From Gloeobacter morelensis MG652769 (GTDB lineage: Bacteria; Cyanobacteriota; Cyanobacteriia; Gloeobacterales; Gloeobacteraceae), in contig NZ_CP063845.1 of the NCBI RefSeq assembly GCF_021018745.1, positions 3,596,001 through 3,660,000 of the forward strand: 64,000 nucleotides of DNA, in the 5' to 3' direction. Positions within the stretch are counted from its first letter, which is position 1; every line of letters begins with the position of its first letter. Position numbers and translations under genes: made by a program. Of the stretch, positions 57,397-64,000 are shown piece after piece. The notes below the pieces were generated by a model. That model saw nothing but the letters and a program-made list of their open reading frames with translations, was not told the origin of the DNA and did no database searches.

Positions 57397-58620
57397 ATGG
57401 CCGGTTTTGCCTCAGATACGATGCACTGGGCCGGTGCCCTTGCGCGCCGCCCCACCGTGGGCGAGGCCCTCGCCGAGGCCACCCGGGCAATCCGCTCCCA
57501 GATGGCCGGCCGGCGGGTGGATTTGCTGTTTGTGTTTGCTTCCCCGGATTTTGCCCAGAATGCCGGGCAGTGGCTGGGGGAACTGCAGCGCGAACTGGCT
57601 TGCCGGGTGCAGATAGGCTGCTCCGGCGGCGGCATCATCGGTGCGGGCAGCGAGGTCGAAGGGCCTTCGGCGCTGTCGCTGCTGGCGGCGCACCTGCCGG
57701 GGGTCGAGTTGCGACCCTTCTGGCTCAAAGCCGAGGAGCTTCCCGATCTCGATAGCTCTCCCAAGACCTGGGAGAACCTGATGGAAATCTCTGCCGGGGC
57801 GGCTCCCCATTTTGTGCTGATGGCCGACGGCAGCAGTTTTCCGGTCGACGTGCTCATCGGTGGCCTCGATTTCGCTTTTCCGAGGGCCATTAAGGTGGGG
57901 GGCCTGGCGAGCGGCGGCAACCGCCCCGGCCAGAACCGTCTGTTTTTTGGCGATCAGGCGGTGGGTGGCGGCGCGGTAGGGGTGGCCCTCGCGGGCGACA
58001 TTGCCGTCGAAGCGGCGGTGGCCCAGGGTTGCCGTCCGGTGGGGCAGACCTTTCAGATCACCCGCGCCGAGGGCAACTTGCTATGGGAACTGGACGGCCA
58101 ACCGGCGTTGCAGGTGTTGCAAACCGTCCTGCAGCAACTCGACGAGAACGATCAGCGCCTGGCGCGCAAGGCGCTGTTTGTCGGCGTGCGGATGAGCGAG
58201 TTTCACTCGGGTTCCGAGCAGGGCGATTTTCTGGTGCGCAATTTGATGGGTGTCGATCCGCGCACGGGTGGGTTGGCGGTGGGCGAATGGCTGCGCACCG
58301 GCCAGACTATCCGCTTTCACCTGCGCGACGCGGCCACCTCCCGAGACGATCTGCAGCTGGTACTGCAGCGCCACCGTCTTGAGCACAGCGGCGCGCCGCC
58401 CGCCGGGGCCTTGCTCTTTTCGTGCCTCGGGCGGGGTGAATCTCTCTATGGCGAGCCGGACGTCGACAGTACCCTGTTCGCCCAGGTTCTAGGTGAGGGG
58501 GTGCCGCTCGCCGGATTTTTCTGTAATGGCGAGATCGGACCGGTAGGAAGCACCACCTTTTTGCACGGCTACACCTCCTCCTTCGGCCTCTTCCGGCCCC
58601 GCACCTCCGGTCGGCTTTGA
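57397..58620 (+). CDS. FIST N/FIST C domain protein
   Basis: A 407-residue protein made only of the FIST pair, a predicted small-ligand (amino-acid-like) sensing module. FIST N holds CRVQIGCSGGGIIGAGSEVE and the middle IKVGGLASGGNRPGQNRLFFG. FIST C ends with ALLFSCLGRGESLYG and LAGFFCNGEIGPVGSTTFLHGYTSSFGLF. It has no attached kinase or chemotaxis domain, so it may signal to another protein. AAGGAGG lies 8 bases before ATG 57397. Confidence 0.9.
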   Translation: MAGFASDTMHWAGALARRPTVGEALAEATRAIRSQMAGRRVDLLFVFASPDFAQNAGQWLGELQRELACRVQIGCSGGGIIGAGSEVEGPSALSLLAAHLPGVELRPFWLKAEELPDLDSSPKTWENLMEISAGAAPHFVLMADGSSFPVDVLIGGLDFAFPRAIKVGGLASGGNRPGQNRLFFGDQAVGGGAVGVALAGDIAVEAAVAQGCRPVGQTFQITRAEGNLLWELDGQPALQVLQTVLQQLDENDQRLARKALFVGVRMSEFHSGSEQGDFLVRNLMGVDPRTGGLAVGEWLRTGQTIRFHLRDAATSRDDLQLVLQRHRLEHSGAPPAGALLFSCLGRGESLYGEPDVDSTLFAQVLGEGVPLAGFFCNGEIGPVGSTTFLHGYTSSFGLFRPRTSGRL

Positions 58621-58723
58621 CAGCCCGCCCACTGCTTTGTCATAATGGTTGACTGTTGTGATTTCGCTCGAACCAGGTTACCCAAGCGCGCGGCGCGCGC
58701 ACCTGTACGGCGACAGGAGAGAT

Positions 58724-59089
58724 ATGGTCTACGCGATTGTGGAGACGGGCGGCAAACAGGTGCTGGTCCAACCGGGCCGCTTCTGTGATGTCGAGTTGTT
58801 GGCCCTCGATGTCGAGGCTGTGCTCACCTTTGACAAGGTGCTGCTGGTGCGCCACGACGGCGGGGCCGCCGTCGGTCGGCCCTTTGTCGAAGGGGCGGCC
58901 GTGCAGGGCCGTATACTCCAGCACGGCAAGGCGGCCAAAGTAACCGTCTACAAGATGCGCCCCAAAAAGGGCTATCGCCGCAAAAAGGGTCACCGTCAGC
59001 GTTTTACGCGCGTGATGATCGAATCGATCGATTTTGAAGGCAAAAGCTTCACGGCCGAAGCGAGAGCCGAAGCAGTATCCAGCACCTGA
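58724..59089 (+). CDS. rplU: Ribosomal protein L21 (bL21)
   Basis: 50S protein, 121 residues. It starts [19 protein letters not shown] and ends near [21 protein letters not shown], the family signature. CAGGAGA precedes the ATG at 58724; the frame to 58649 is not L21-like. rpmA follows 10 bp later. Confidence 0.97.
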   Translation: MVYAIVETGGKQVLVQPGRFCDVELLALDVEAVLTFDKVLLVRHDGGAAVGRPFVEGAAVQGRILQHGKAAKVTVYKMRPKKGYRRKKGHRQRFTRVMIESIDFEGKSFTAEARAEAVSST

Positions 59090-59099
59090 GGAAGCAACC

Positions 59100-59387
59100 A
59101 TGGCACACAAAAAAGGGACAGGCTCCACCCGCAACGGCCGCGACTCCAACGCCCAACGCCTGGGTGTCAAGCGCTACGGCGGCGAGCGGGTCAAAGCCGG
59201 CAATATTCTGATCCGTCAGCGCGGCACCAAGATTCACCCAGGCGTCAACGTCGGGCGCGGCTCCGACGACACGCTTTTTGCGCTTATCGAGGGCATCGTC
59301 ACCTTCGAGCGCTTCGGGCGCGACCGCAAGAAAGTGAGTGTCTACCCGATCGCCCAGACGGCCATGCAGCCCGTAGCCGCCGAGTAG
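59100..59387 (+). CDS. rpmA: Ribosomal protein L27 (bL27)
   Basis: 50S protein near the peptidyl-transferase centre, 95 residues. [20 protein letters not shown] is the exact family start, placed at 59100, and [17 protein letters not shown] follows. No N-terminal cleavage extension of the Firmicute kind is present. A hairpin follows the stop. Confidence 0.97.
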   Translation: MAHKKGTGSTRNGRDSNAQRLGVKRYGGERVKAGNILIRQRGTKIHPGVNVGRGSDDTLFALIEGIVTFERFGRDRKKVSVYPIAQTAMQPVAAE

Positions 59388-59403
59388 CAACGCTTTGGAA
59401 AAA

Positions 59404-59441
59404 TCAAAAGCGCACCGGAGGTAACCCCGGTGTGCTTTTGA
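59404..59441. terminator. Hairpin after rpmA
   Basis: TCAAAAGCGCACCGG (59404-59418) pairs with CCGGTGTGCTTTTGA (59427-59441) with one wobble. The arm ends in TTTTG and lies between the convergent rpmA and VPS10-like genes, so it may act on both strands. Confidence 0.75.
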
Positions 59442-59452
59442 TGCAGATCTCT

Positions 59453-62400
59453 CTATGGCCGGGCGCTCCGGCTGGCAGTACCCGCCCCGGCCGGGTAACC
59501 GGCGGCGCGCAGTTCCTGTTCGAAGGCGACCACGTCGCTTTTTTTGAGGGTGTCGTACTCGGCGAGGATGGTGGCGGTCTGCTGTTTGACTTTGTCGAAC
59601 TTGACCAGCACCGGCTGGTTGGGTCCGTCGTAGCTGCTCTGCAAAGCCCCGAGCACAATAGCGATCTGATTGGCGACCTCGGCGGTGCGGTCGTAGATGC
59701 CCTGGCGATCTTCGTTGGGGGCCATGCGGTTCGCCAGGTCGGCGAGTTTGGTGTCTAGGGCCTTGCCGCGCTCGGCAAGCGACGGGTTGGCGGGTTTATC
59801 CCCCTGCGTTGCCGTCTGGATCGTCTTGCGGGTATCCCAGATCTGCTGGTAGGCCTTCGCCACCGATTCGAGCATCGCCCCGGCTTCGAGCGCCAATTGA
59901 TAGCTCTGGCGGCGCGCCGCCGGATAGTAAGGAATGCGCGGATCAGGTTTTACCTCGAAACTCTGGCTGACGATCGAGCCCTGGTACTGGATGCGGGCGG
60001 TGTACTTGCCCGGCGGCACCAGCGGCCCGCGCCGCTCTTTGTCGGCCTTTTCGCGCTCTTTGATCCGCTCGGGATCGCTGAGGGGAAACTGGGGCACGGC
60101 AAATTTTTCGCGGCGCAGATCCCAGGCAATCCGGTTGAGACCTGCCTTCATCGGTCCTTTGACCGTGCGGATCACTTTGCCGGTGTCATCGAGAATCTCG
60201 ATGTCCAGTTTCGCTTCTTCTTTTTTCTTGGTCTCAGCGGCAGGGCTAGAGGCGACGGGTTTGTCCTCACCGGTGGCCGGGGCTCCGGAAGGGGAAATCG
60301 GCTGGCTACTTTTGGGTGCCGTGGCCGCTTCTTCTTTGTCTTTGTCGGCTTCTTCGCCTTCCTCGGCATCTGCTTTGGCGGGCTCCAGACCGGGGCCGTT
60401 CAGCACGTAAGTCAACAGCGCGCCGTAGGGGCGCGCTTTGCCGCGAAAGAGCGCGTCGCCCGCAAAGAAATATGGCCCCGAGAAGGGGGCAAAGTGCATC
60501 TGATCGGGATCGGCTACTGCGAACAGGTGTAGAGCTTTGGCGGCGACTTGCTCACTCAAAGCGCGCAACGGCCGGATGTCGTCGAGGATGTAGATGCCCC
60601 GGCCGTGGGTGCCGATCACCAGATCTTGCTCGCGCGGGTGGACCACCAGATCGGTGACGGGCACCGTGGGCAGCCCCTGGGTCCACTTGAACCAGCTTTT
60701 GCCGGCGTCGGCGCTCACAAACAGGCCGAATTCGGTCCCCAGGTAGAGCAGGTCTGCCTTCACCGGGTCTTCTTCGATCACGTGGGCGAAGCCGTCGATC
60801 GTGGGCGTGGCCAGGCTTTTCCAACTCTTGCCGTAGTCGCGGGTGACAAAGACGTAGCTCTGCCAGTTGGAGCGGCGGTGATCGTCGAAGAGCGCGTAGG
60901 CCGTGGCCGGGTCATGTTTCGAAGCTTCGATGTGGGGTGCCCAGGTACCCGCCGGGACTAGCCCCGCTTTTGTCAGACTATCCGAGACGCGCTGCCAGCT
61001 TTTGCCGCCGTCGGTGGTGAGCTGCACGTTGCCATCGTCGGTGGAGGCCCACAGCAGGCCCTTTTTGAGCGCACTGGGCGCGATGCTCAAGATCGTGCAG
61101 TGGTTTTCGGCAGTGGTGACATCGCGGGTAAGGCCGCCGGATTCGGCTTGTTTTTGCTTCTCAGGATCGTCGGTGCTCAGATCCGGGCTGATAATCTGCC
61201 AGGAATTGCCCTTGTCCGGGCTTTTGTGGACGAACTGGCTGCCGTAGTAAATCGTCTTGGGGTCAAAAGGGTCGATGGCGAGGGCCGCATTCCAGTTGTA
61301 GCGGTGCTTGATCTCGGCCTCGGTAGGACGGATCGCTTTGCGTACGCCGGTACGGGAATTGAAGTAAAACAGATTGCCGCCCTGGCTCATCGCATAGCCG
61401 TACTCGGCATTCTCGGGATCCGGCAGCGTGGCGAAGCCGTCGCCGAAGCCGACCGCTTCCCAGCTGGCATTGAGGATGCCGGAAGGTTTGAGGGCATTGC
61501 TGGGGCCGCGCCAGGAGCCGTTGTCCTGCAGGCCGCCGTAGACGTTGTACGGCTGCTCCATATCCACGCCGATGTGGTAAAACTGCCCGAGCGGCAAATT
61601 GTCGACGAACTGCCACTTTTTGCCCCGGTCGTAGCTGATCGCGATGCCGCCGTCGTTGCCGTTGATCAGGGTGTTGCCGTTCGGGTGAATCCACAAAGCG
61701 TGGTGATCGGAGTGGATGCCCTGGGGAGCGGTGGGCTTGAAGGTTTTGCCGCCGTCGGTGCTGATATCCAGGTTGACCTGCAGCCGATAGAGCAGATTTT
61801 CGTCCCTGGGATTGACTTCGAGGTCGGCAAAGTAAAAGGGGCGCGGGTTGATGTCGGGGCGGGTGTTGACGGTCTTCCAGCTGGCTCCCCCGTCGTCGGA
61901 ACGCAGCAGCACGTTCTTACCCGCTTCAACTAGGGCGTAGACGACTTTCGGGTTGCTCGGGGCGATGGCCACCCCGATGCGGCCCAACTCCCCGGCCGGC
62001 AGACCGTCTTTGGCTTCGAGTTTCTTCCAACTGGCGCCGCCGTCGGAGGTGACGTACAGACCGCTGCCCGGGCCGCCGGATTTGAACGCCCACGGCCAGC
62101 GCCGATGCTCCCACATCGCAGCGATGAGCTTGTCGGGGTTGGACGGGTCGATGGCCAGATCCCCGACGCCGGTCCGCTCATCGACGTAGAGAATTTTGTT
62201 CCAGCTTTTGCCGCCGTCGGTGGTCTTGAAGACGCCACGATCGGGGTTCTCGCCCCAGGTGGTGCCCATCGCCGCCACGTAGGCGATGTCGGGGTTGGTG
62301 GGGTGCAGCAATATTCTGTGGATGCGCTCGGTTTTTTCGAGGCCCAGCTTCTGCCAGCTCTTGCCGCCGTCGGTGGATTTATAGATGCCGCGGCCCACCC

Positions 62401-62782
62401 CGGCGCTGTTGCGGGTATTCCCTTCGCCGCTGCCTGCCCAGACGATCTCGGGCTGGGGCTGAAAGACCGCCACCGCCCCGATCGAAGAGGTGTCCTGCTC
62501 ATCAAAGATGGGCTTCCAGGTGGTGCCGCCGTTGGTGCTTTTCCAGACGCCGCCGGTGGCGGTGCCGATGTAGATAATCTCCGGCTGGGCCGTCACCGCC
62601 GCGACCGCCGCCACCCGGCCGCTCATGTTGCCGGGACCGACATTGCGCGCCTTCATACCGGCAAAAAAGAGTTTGTCGTAGGCAGCGGCGGCCGGCAGGG
62701 CGCCCAGCAGGCTCACCAGGACAGAAACAGCCAGGATTTTCGCGCGCCGTCCGGCGCTTTGCCGGGGCTTCAAGCCAGTCAT
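59453..62782 (-). CDS. Large exported VPS10/BNR-repeat (sortilin-like) beta-propeller protein
   Basis: A 1109-residue secreted protein. The signal peptide ends at LGALPAAAA. Residues about 40-720 contain many Asp-box/BNR repeats (GVWKSTNGGTTW, GIYKSTDGGKSW, GVFKTTDGGKSW, GLYVTSDGGASW), forming a sortilin-like propeller. The RPL-to-linker region ends in charged, Glu/Lys-rich low complexity (about 770-830). A C-terminal domain with FnIII-like and helical parts follows (IRTVKGPMKAGLNRIAWDLRR). AAAGGACG precedes the ATG. Proteins of this make-up are often annotated as glycosyl hydrolases, but no catalytic residues are evident here. Confidence 0.87.
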   Translation of the reverse strand: MTGLKPRQSAGRRAKILAVSVLVSLLGALPAAAAYDKLFFAGMKARNVGPGNMSGRVAAVAAVTAQPEIIYIGTATGGVWKSTNGGTTWKPIFDEQDTSSIGAVAVFQPQPEIVWAGSGEGNTRNSAGVGRGIYKSTDGGKSWQKLGLEKTERIHRILLHPTNPDIAYVAAMGTTWGENPDRGVFKTTDGGKSWNKILYVDERTGVGDLAIDPSNPDKLIAAMWEHRRWPWAFKSGGPGSGLYVTSDGGASWKKLEAKDGLPAGELGRIGVAIAPSNPKVVYALVEAGKNVLLRSDDGGASWKTVNTRPDINPRPFYFADLEVNPRDENLLYRLQVNLDISTDGGKTFKPTAPQGIHSDHHALWIHPNGNTLINGNDGGIAISYDRGKKWQFVDNLPLGQFYHIGVDMEQPYNVYGGLQDNGSWRGPSNALKPSGILNASWEAVGFGDGFATLPDPENAEYGYAMSQGGNLFYFNSRTGVRKAIRPTEAEIKHRYNWNAALAIDPFDPKTIYYGSQFVHKSPDKGNSWQIISPDLSTDDPEKQKQAESGGLTRDVTTAENHCTILSIAPSALKKGLLWASTDDGNVQLTTDGGKSWQRVSDSLTKAGLVPAGTWAPHIEASKHDPATAYALFDDHRRSNWQSYVFVTRDYGKSWKSLATPTIDGFAHVIEEDPVKADLLYLGTEFGLFVSADAGKSWFKWTQGLPTVPVTDLVVHPREQDLVIGTHGRGIYILDDIRPLRALSEQVAAKALHLFAVADPDQMHFAPFSGPYFFAGDALFRGKARPYGALLTYVLNGPGLEPAKADAEEGEEADKDKEEAATAPKSSQPISPSGAPATGEDKPVASSPAAETKKKEEAKLDIEILDDTGKVIRTVKGPMKAGLNRIAWDLRREKFAVPQFPLSDPERIKEREKADKERRGPLVPPGKYTARIQYQGSIVSQSFEVKPDPRIPYYPAARRQSYQLALEAGAMLESVAKAYQQIWDTRKTIQTATQGDKPANPSLAERGKALDTKLADLANRMAPNEDRQGIYDRTAEVANQIAIVLGALQSSYDGPNQPVLVKFDKVKQQTATILAEYDTLKKSDVVAFEQELRAAGYPAGAGTASRSARP

Positions 62783-62943
62783 GCCAATCGTCCTTTTGTG
62801 TCAAGGTGTTCGATAACACAGGTAACTGTAGCTGATCTTCAGCCATAGATAGCAGCCGAAAACACCGTCAGGACCGGCAGTTGCCGGACGATTACACTGG
62901 AGGTGCTTCGGGCCCTCTGCCAGCACCGCTGCGAGAACGTTTG

Positions 62944-63535
62944 ATGACCACACCGGCACCGCCGCCTGTCGAAGGGAGCAGCACCCTGTACGGCGTCGAT
63001 TGGGAACAATTCAAAACGACCGAAGCCACCCTGGCCCCTCTGGGCAAAGGGGTCAAACTGTCGCACTTCAACGGGGTGCTTGAAATCATGTCCCCCATCG
63101 GTCCCCGGCACGAAGACGTCAAAAGTACTCTGGGCCTGTTGTTGGAAGCCTATATACGAGAAAAAGGCATCCGGTTCTACGTCTGTGGCGGCTTCACCCT
63201 CGCATCCCCCAAGACGGCCTCAGGCACCCCGGACGCATCCTACGCCATCGGCACCCGGAAGAAAATTCCAGACATTGTCATTGAAGTCATCATCACCAGC
63301 GGCAGGCTGGATAAAACCGAAACTTACAGGCCCCAGCAGGTGCCGGAAGTCTGGTTCTGGAAAAAAGGCCAAATTACGCTATTTCACTCGGAAGAACAGG
63401 GCTATATCCAGCGCGAGCACAGCGTGTTTTTTCCGGCTCTGGAGTTGTCGGTGCTCCAGCGCTATCTGGATTTTGCCGATTCAGTACGACGCTGTGGGCG
63501 AGTTTGTCGAGGCCATCCGCCGGGCAGACCAGTAG
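62944..63535 (+). pseudogene. Uma2/DUF820-family nuclease gene with one-base frameshift
   Basis: A second Uma2-family member. The frame from ATG 62944 carries YGVDWEQFKTTEATLAPLG, HFNGVLEIMSPIGPRHEDVK, KKIPDIVIEVIITSG and YRPQQVPEVWFWKKGQ, then shifts at 63480/63481, where GATTCAG would be expected to read GATCAG. Removing one T restores DQYDAVGEFVEAIRRADQ and stop at 63533-63535, as in normal family ends. As given, the frame continues to 63756 with unrelated residues. Possible sequencing error, recent mutation or real altered tail. The catalytic core is intact. Confidence 0.75.
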
Positions 63536-63598
63536 GCTGGTCATGGCAGTACCGCAGAAGCGCCTGCCCGGAGTGTGCTCTCGTACCAAAAAGCAAGT

Positions 63599-64000
63599 AT
63601 GCCATTCCTTGTACTGTGGCTGTCGGCGTTGGGTTTGTGGCTTTGCGGGTTGCCCGCTTCCCTGGCTGCATCTCCTGCAGATCTGATGTATATTTTTGCA
63701 CCTGTGCTCCAGGACAATGCCTTCACTCTCGATATCGAGTTGCATTTTGCAGGTAATGCCGGTGGTTGGGTCGAATTGGAATTGCCTTCGCGCTGGGCTA
63801 ATCAGGAAAGACTCTACGAAAACATCCGCGATCTGCGACCCCTCTCAGCTGGAACGCGGCTTGAGGATACAGCCAAGCCGTCAATCAAAATTGTCCGCCA
63901 TATCCCCAATCGACCGGTCCAGTTGCGCTACCGACTGGTGCAGAACTGGAAGGGTGAACTCATCCAGAACACCTACCTTCGGCCGATTCTGCAAAAAGAT
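63599..64000 (+). CDS. Exported protein, 3' end beyond window (possible M61-like peptidase N-terminus)
   Basis: Open frame from ATG 63599 to the right edge, 134 codons, no stop. The leader MPFLVLWLSALGLWLCGLPA is a signal peptide. The mature part is beta-rich (FTLDIELHFAGNAGGWVELE, PVQLRYRLVQNWKGELIQNT, YLRPILQKD). The strand pattern and the YRLVQ-W-G block recall the N-terminal domain of M61 aminopeptidases, but too little is visible to name it. No clear Shine-Dalgarno. Confidence 0.55.
   Translation, partial: MPFLVLWLSALGLWLCGLPASLAASPADLMYIFAPVLQDNAFTLDIELHFAGNAGGWVELELPSRWANQERLYENIRDLRPLSAGTRLEDTAKPSIKIVRHIPNRPVQLRYRLVQNWKGELIQNTYLRPILQKD

Noticed and set aside
63481-63756. Natural C-terminal extension of the second Uma2 protein
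   Set aside because: The other frame gives the usual family ending QYDAVGEFVEAIRRADQ, so the extension comes from the one-base shift.

Overview
The window comes from a GC-rich cyanobacterial chromosome, most probably the thylakoid-less genus Gloeobacter. The reasons are the cyanobacterial order rpsL-rpsG-fusA-tuf-rpsJ, a cyanobacterial SNF2 helicase, a DASH cryptochrome, ferrochelatase, a TPP-riboswitch thiC, many small secreted proteins, and several deep-branching traits. Those traits are an uninterrupted dnaE, a ferrochelatase without the C-terminal CAB segment, a zinc-type S14, and a pentameric ligand-gated channel gene. The genus call is inference; I ran no search.

Layout. 1-9.6 kb: the 3' part of a SNF2 helicase, a half-size TauE/SafE protein, an MscS channel, an ABC exporter, a glycine-zipper stress protein and a POT transporter. 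9.6-18 kb: a secreted PQQ-type sugar dehydrogenase with tandem FG-GAP-like repeats, a GLIC-like channel subunit, an MDR oxidoreductase, a secreted repeat protein, a histidine kinase and an AbgT transporter. 18-24.2 kb (minus): an S10/spc ribosomal cluster running rplV to rplO, with neither rpsS/rplB before it nor secY after it. 24.3-31 kb: proA, a zinc-ribbon membrane protein and the str operon. 31-47.5 kb: Uma2 nuclease, argB, dnaE, an amine oxidase, an acyl-CoA ligase, a DUF2442/DUF4160 pair, thiC with its riboswitch, gnd, small proteins, FKBP, a diheme cytochrome and hemH. 47.5-54.6 kb: an Asp/Arg-repeat secreted protein, a MerR-aldo/keto reductase operon, a PIN/antitoxin pair, a DASH cryptochrome, an M23 peptidase and a HAD phosphatase. 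54.7-59.4 kb: HU, an unusual trnW-secE-nusG-secG block, rplS, pyrR, a FIST protein and rplU-rpmA. 59.4-64 kb: a large VPS10/BNR-repeat exoprotein, a frameshifted Uma2 gene and the start of a secreted protein.

Most genes are housekeeping. The observations most worth checking are the non-GLIC pentameric channel at 11678-12745, and the low-GC tract in dnaE that surrounds the position where other cyanobacteria carry the split DnaE intein. Next come the ferrochelatase without CAB, the rearranged ribosomal and secretion operons, and the one-base frameshift in the second Uma2 gene. Gene starts were chosen from Shine-Dalgarno spacing and family N-termini, and several differ from the longest open frame.
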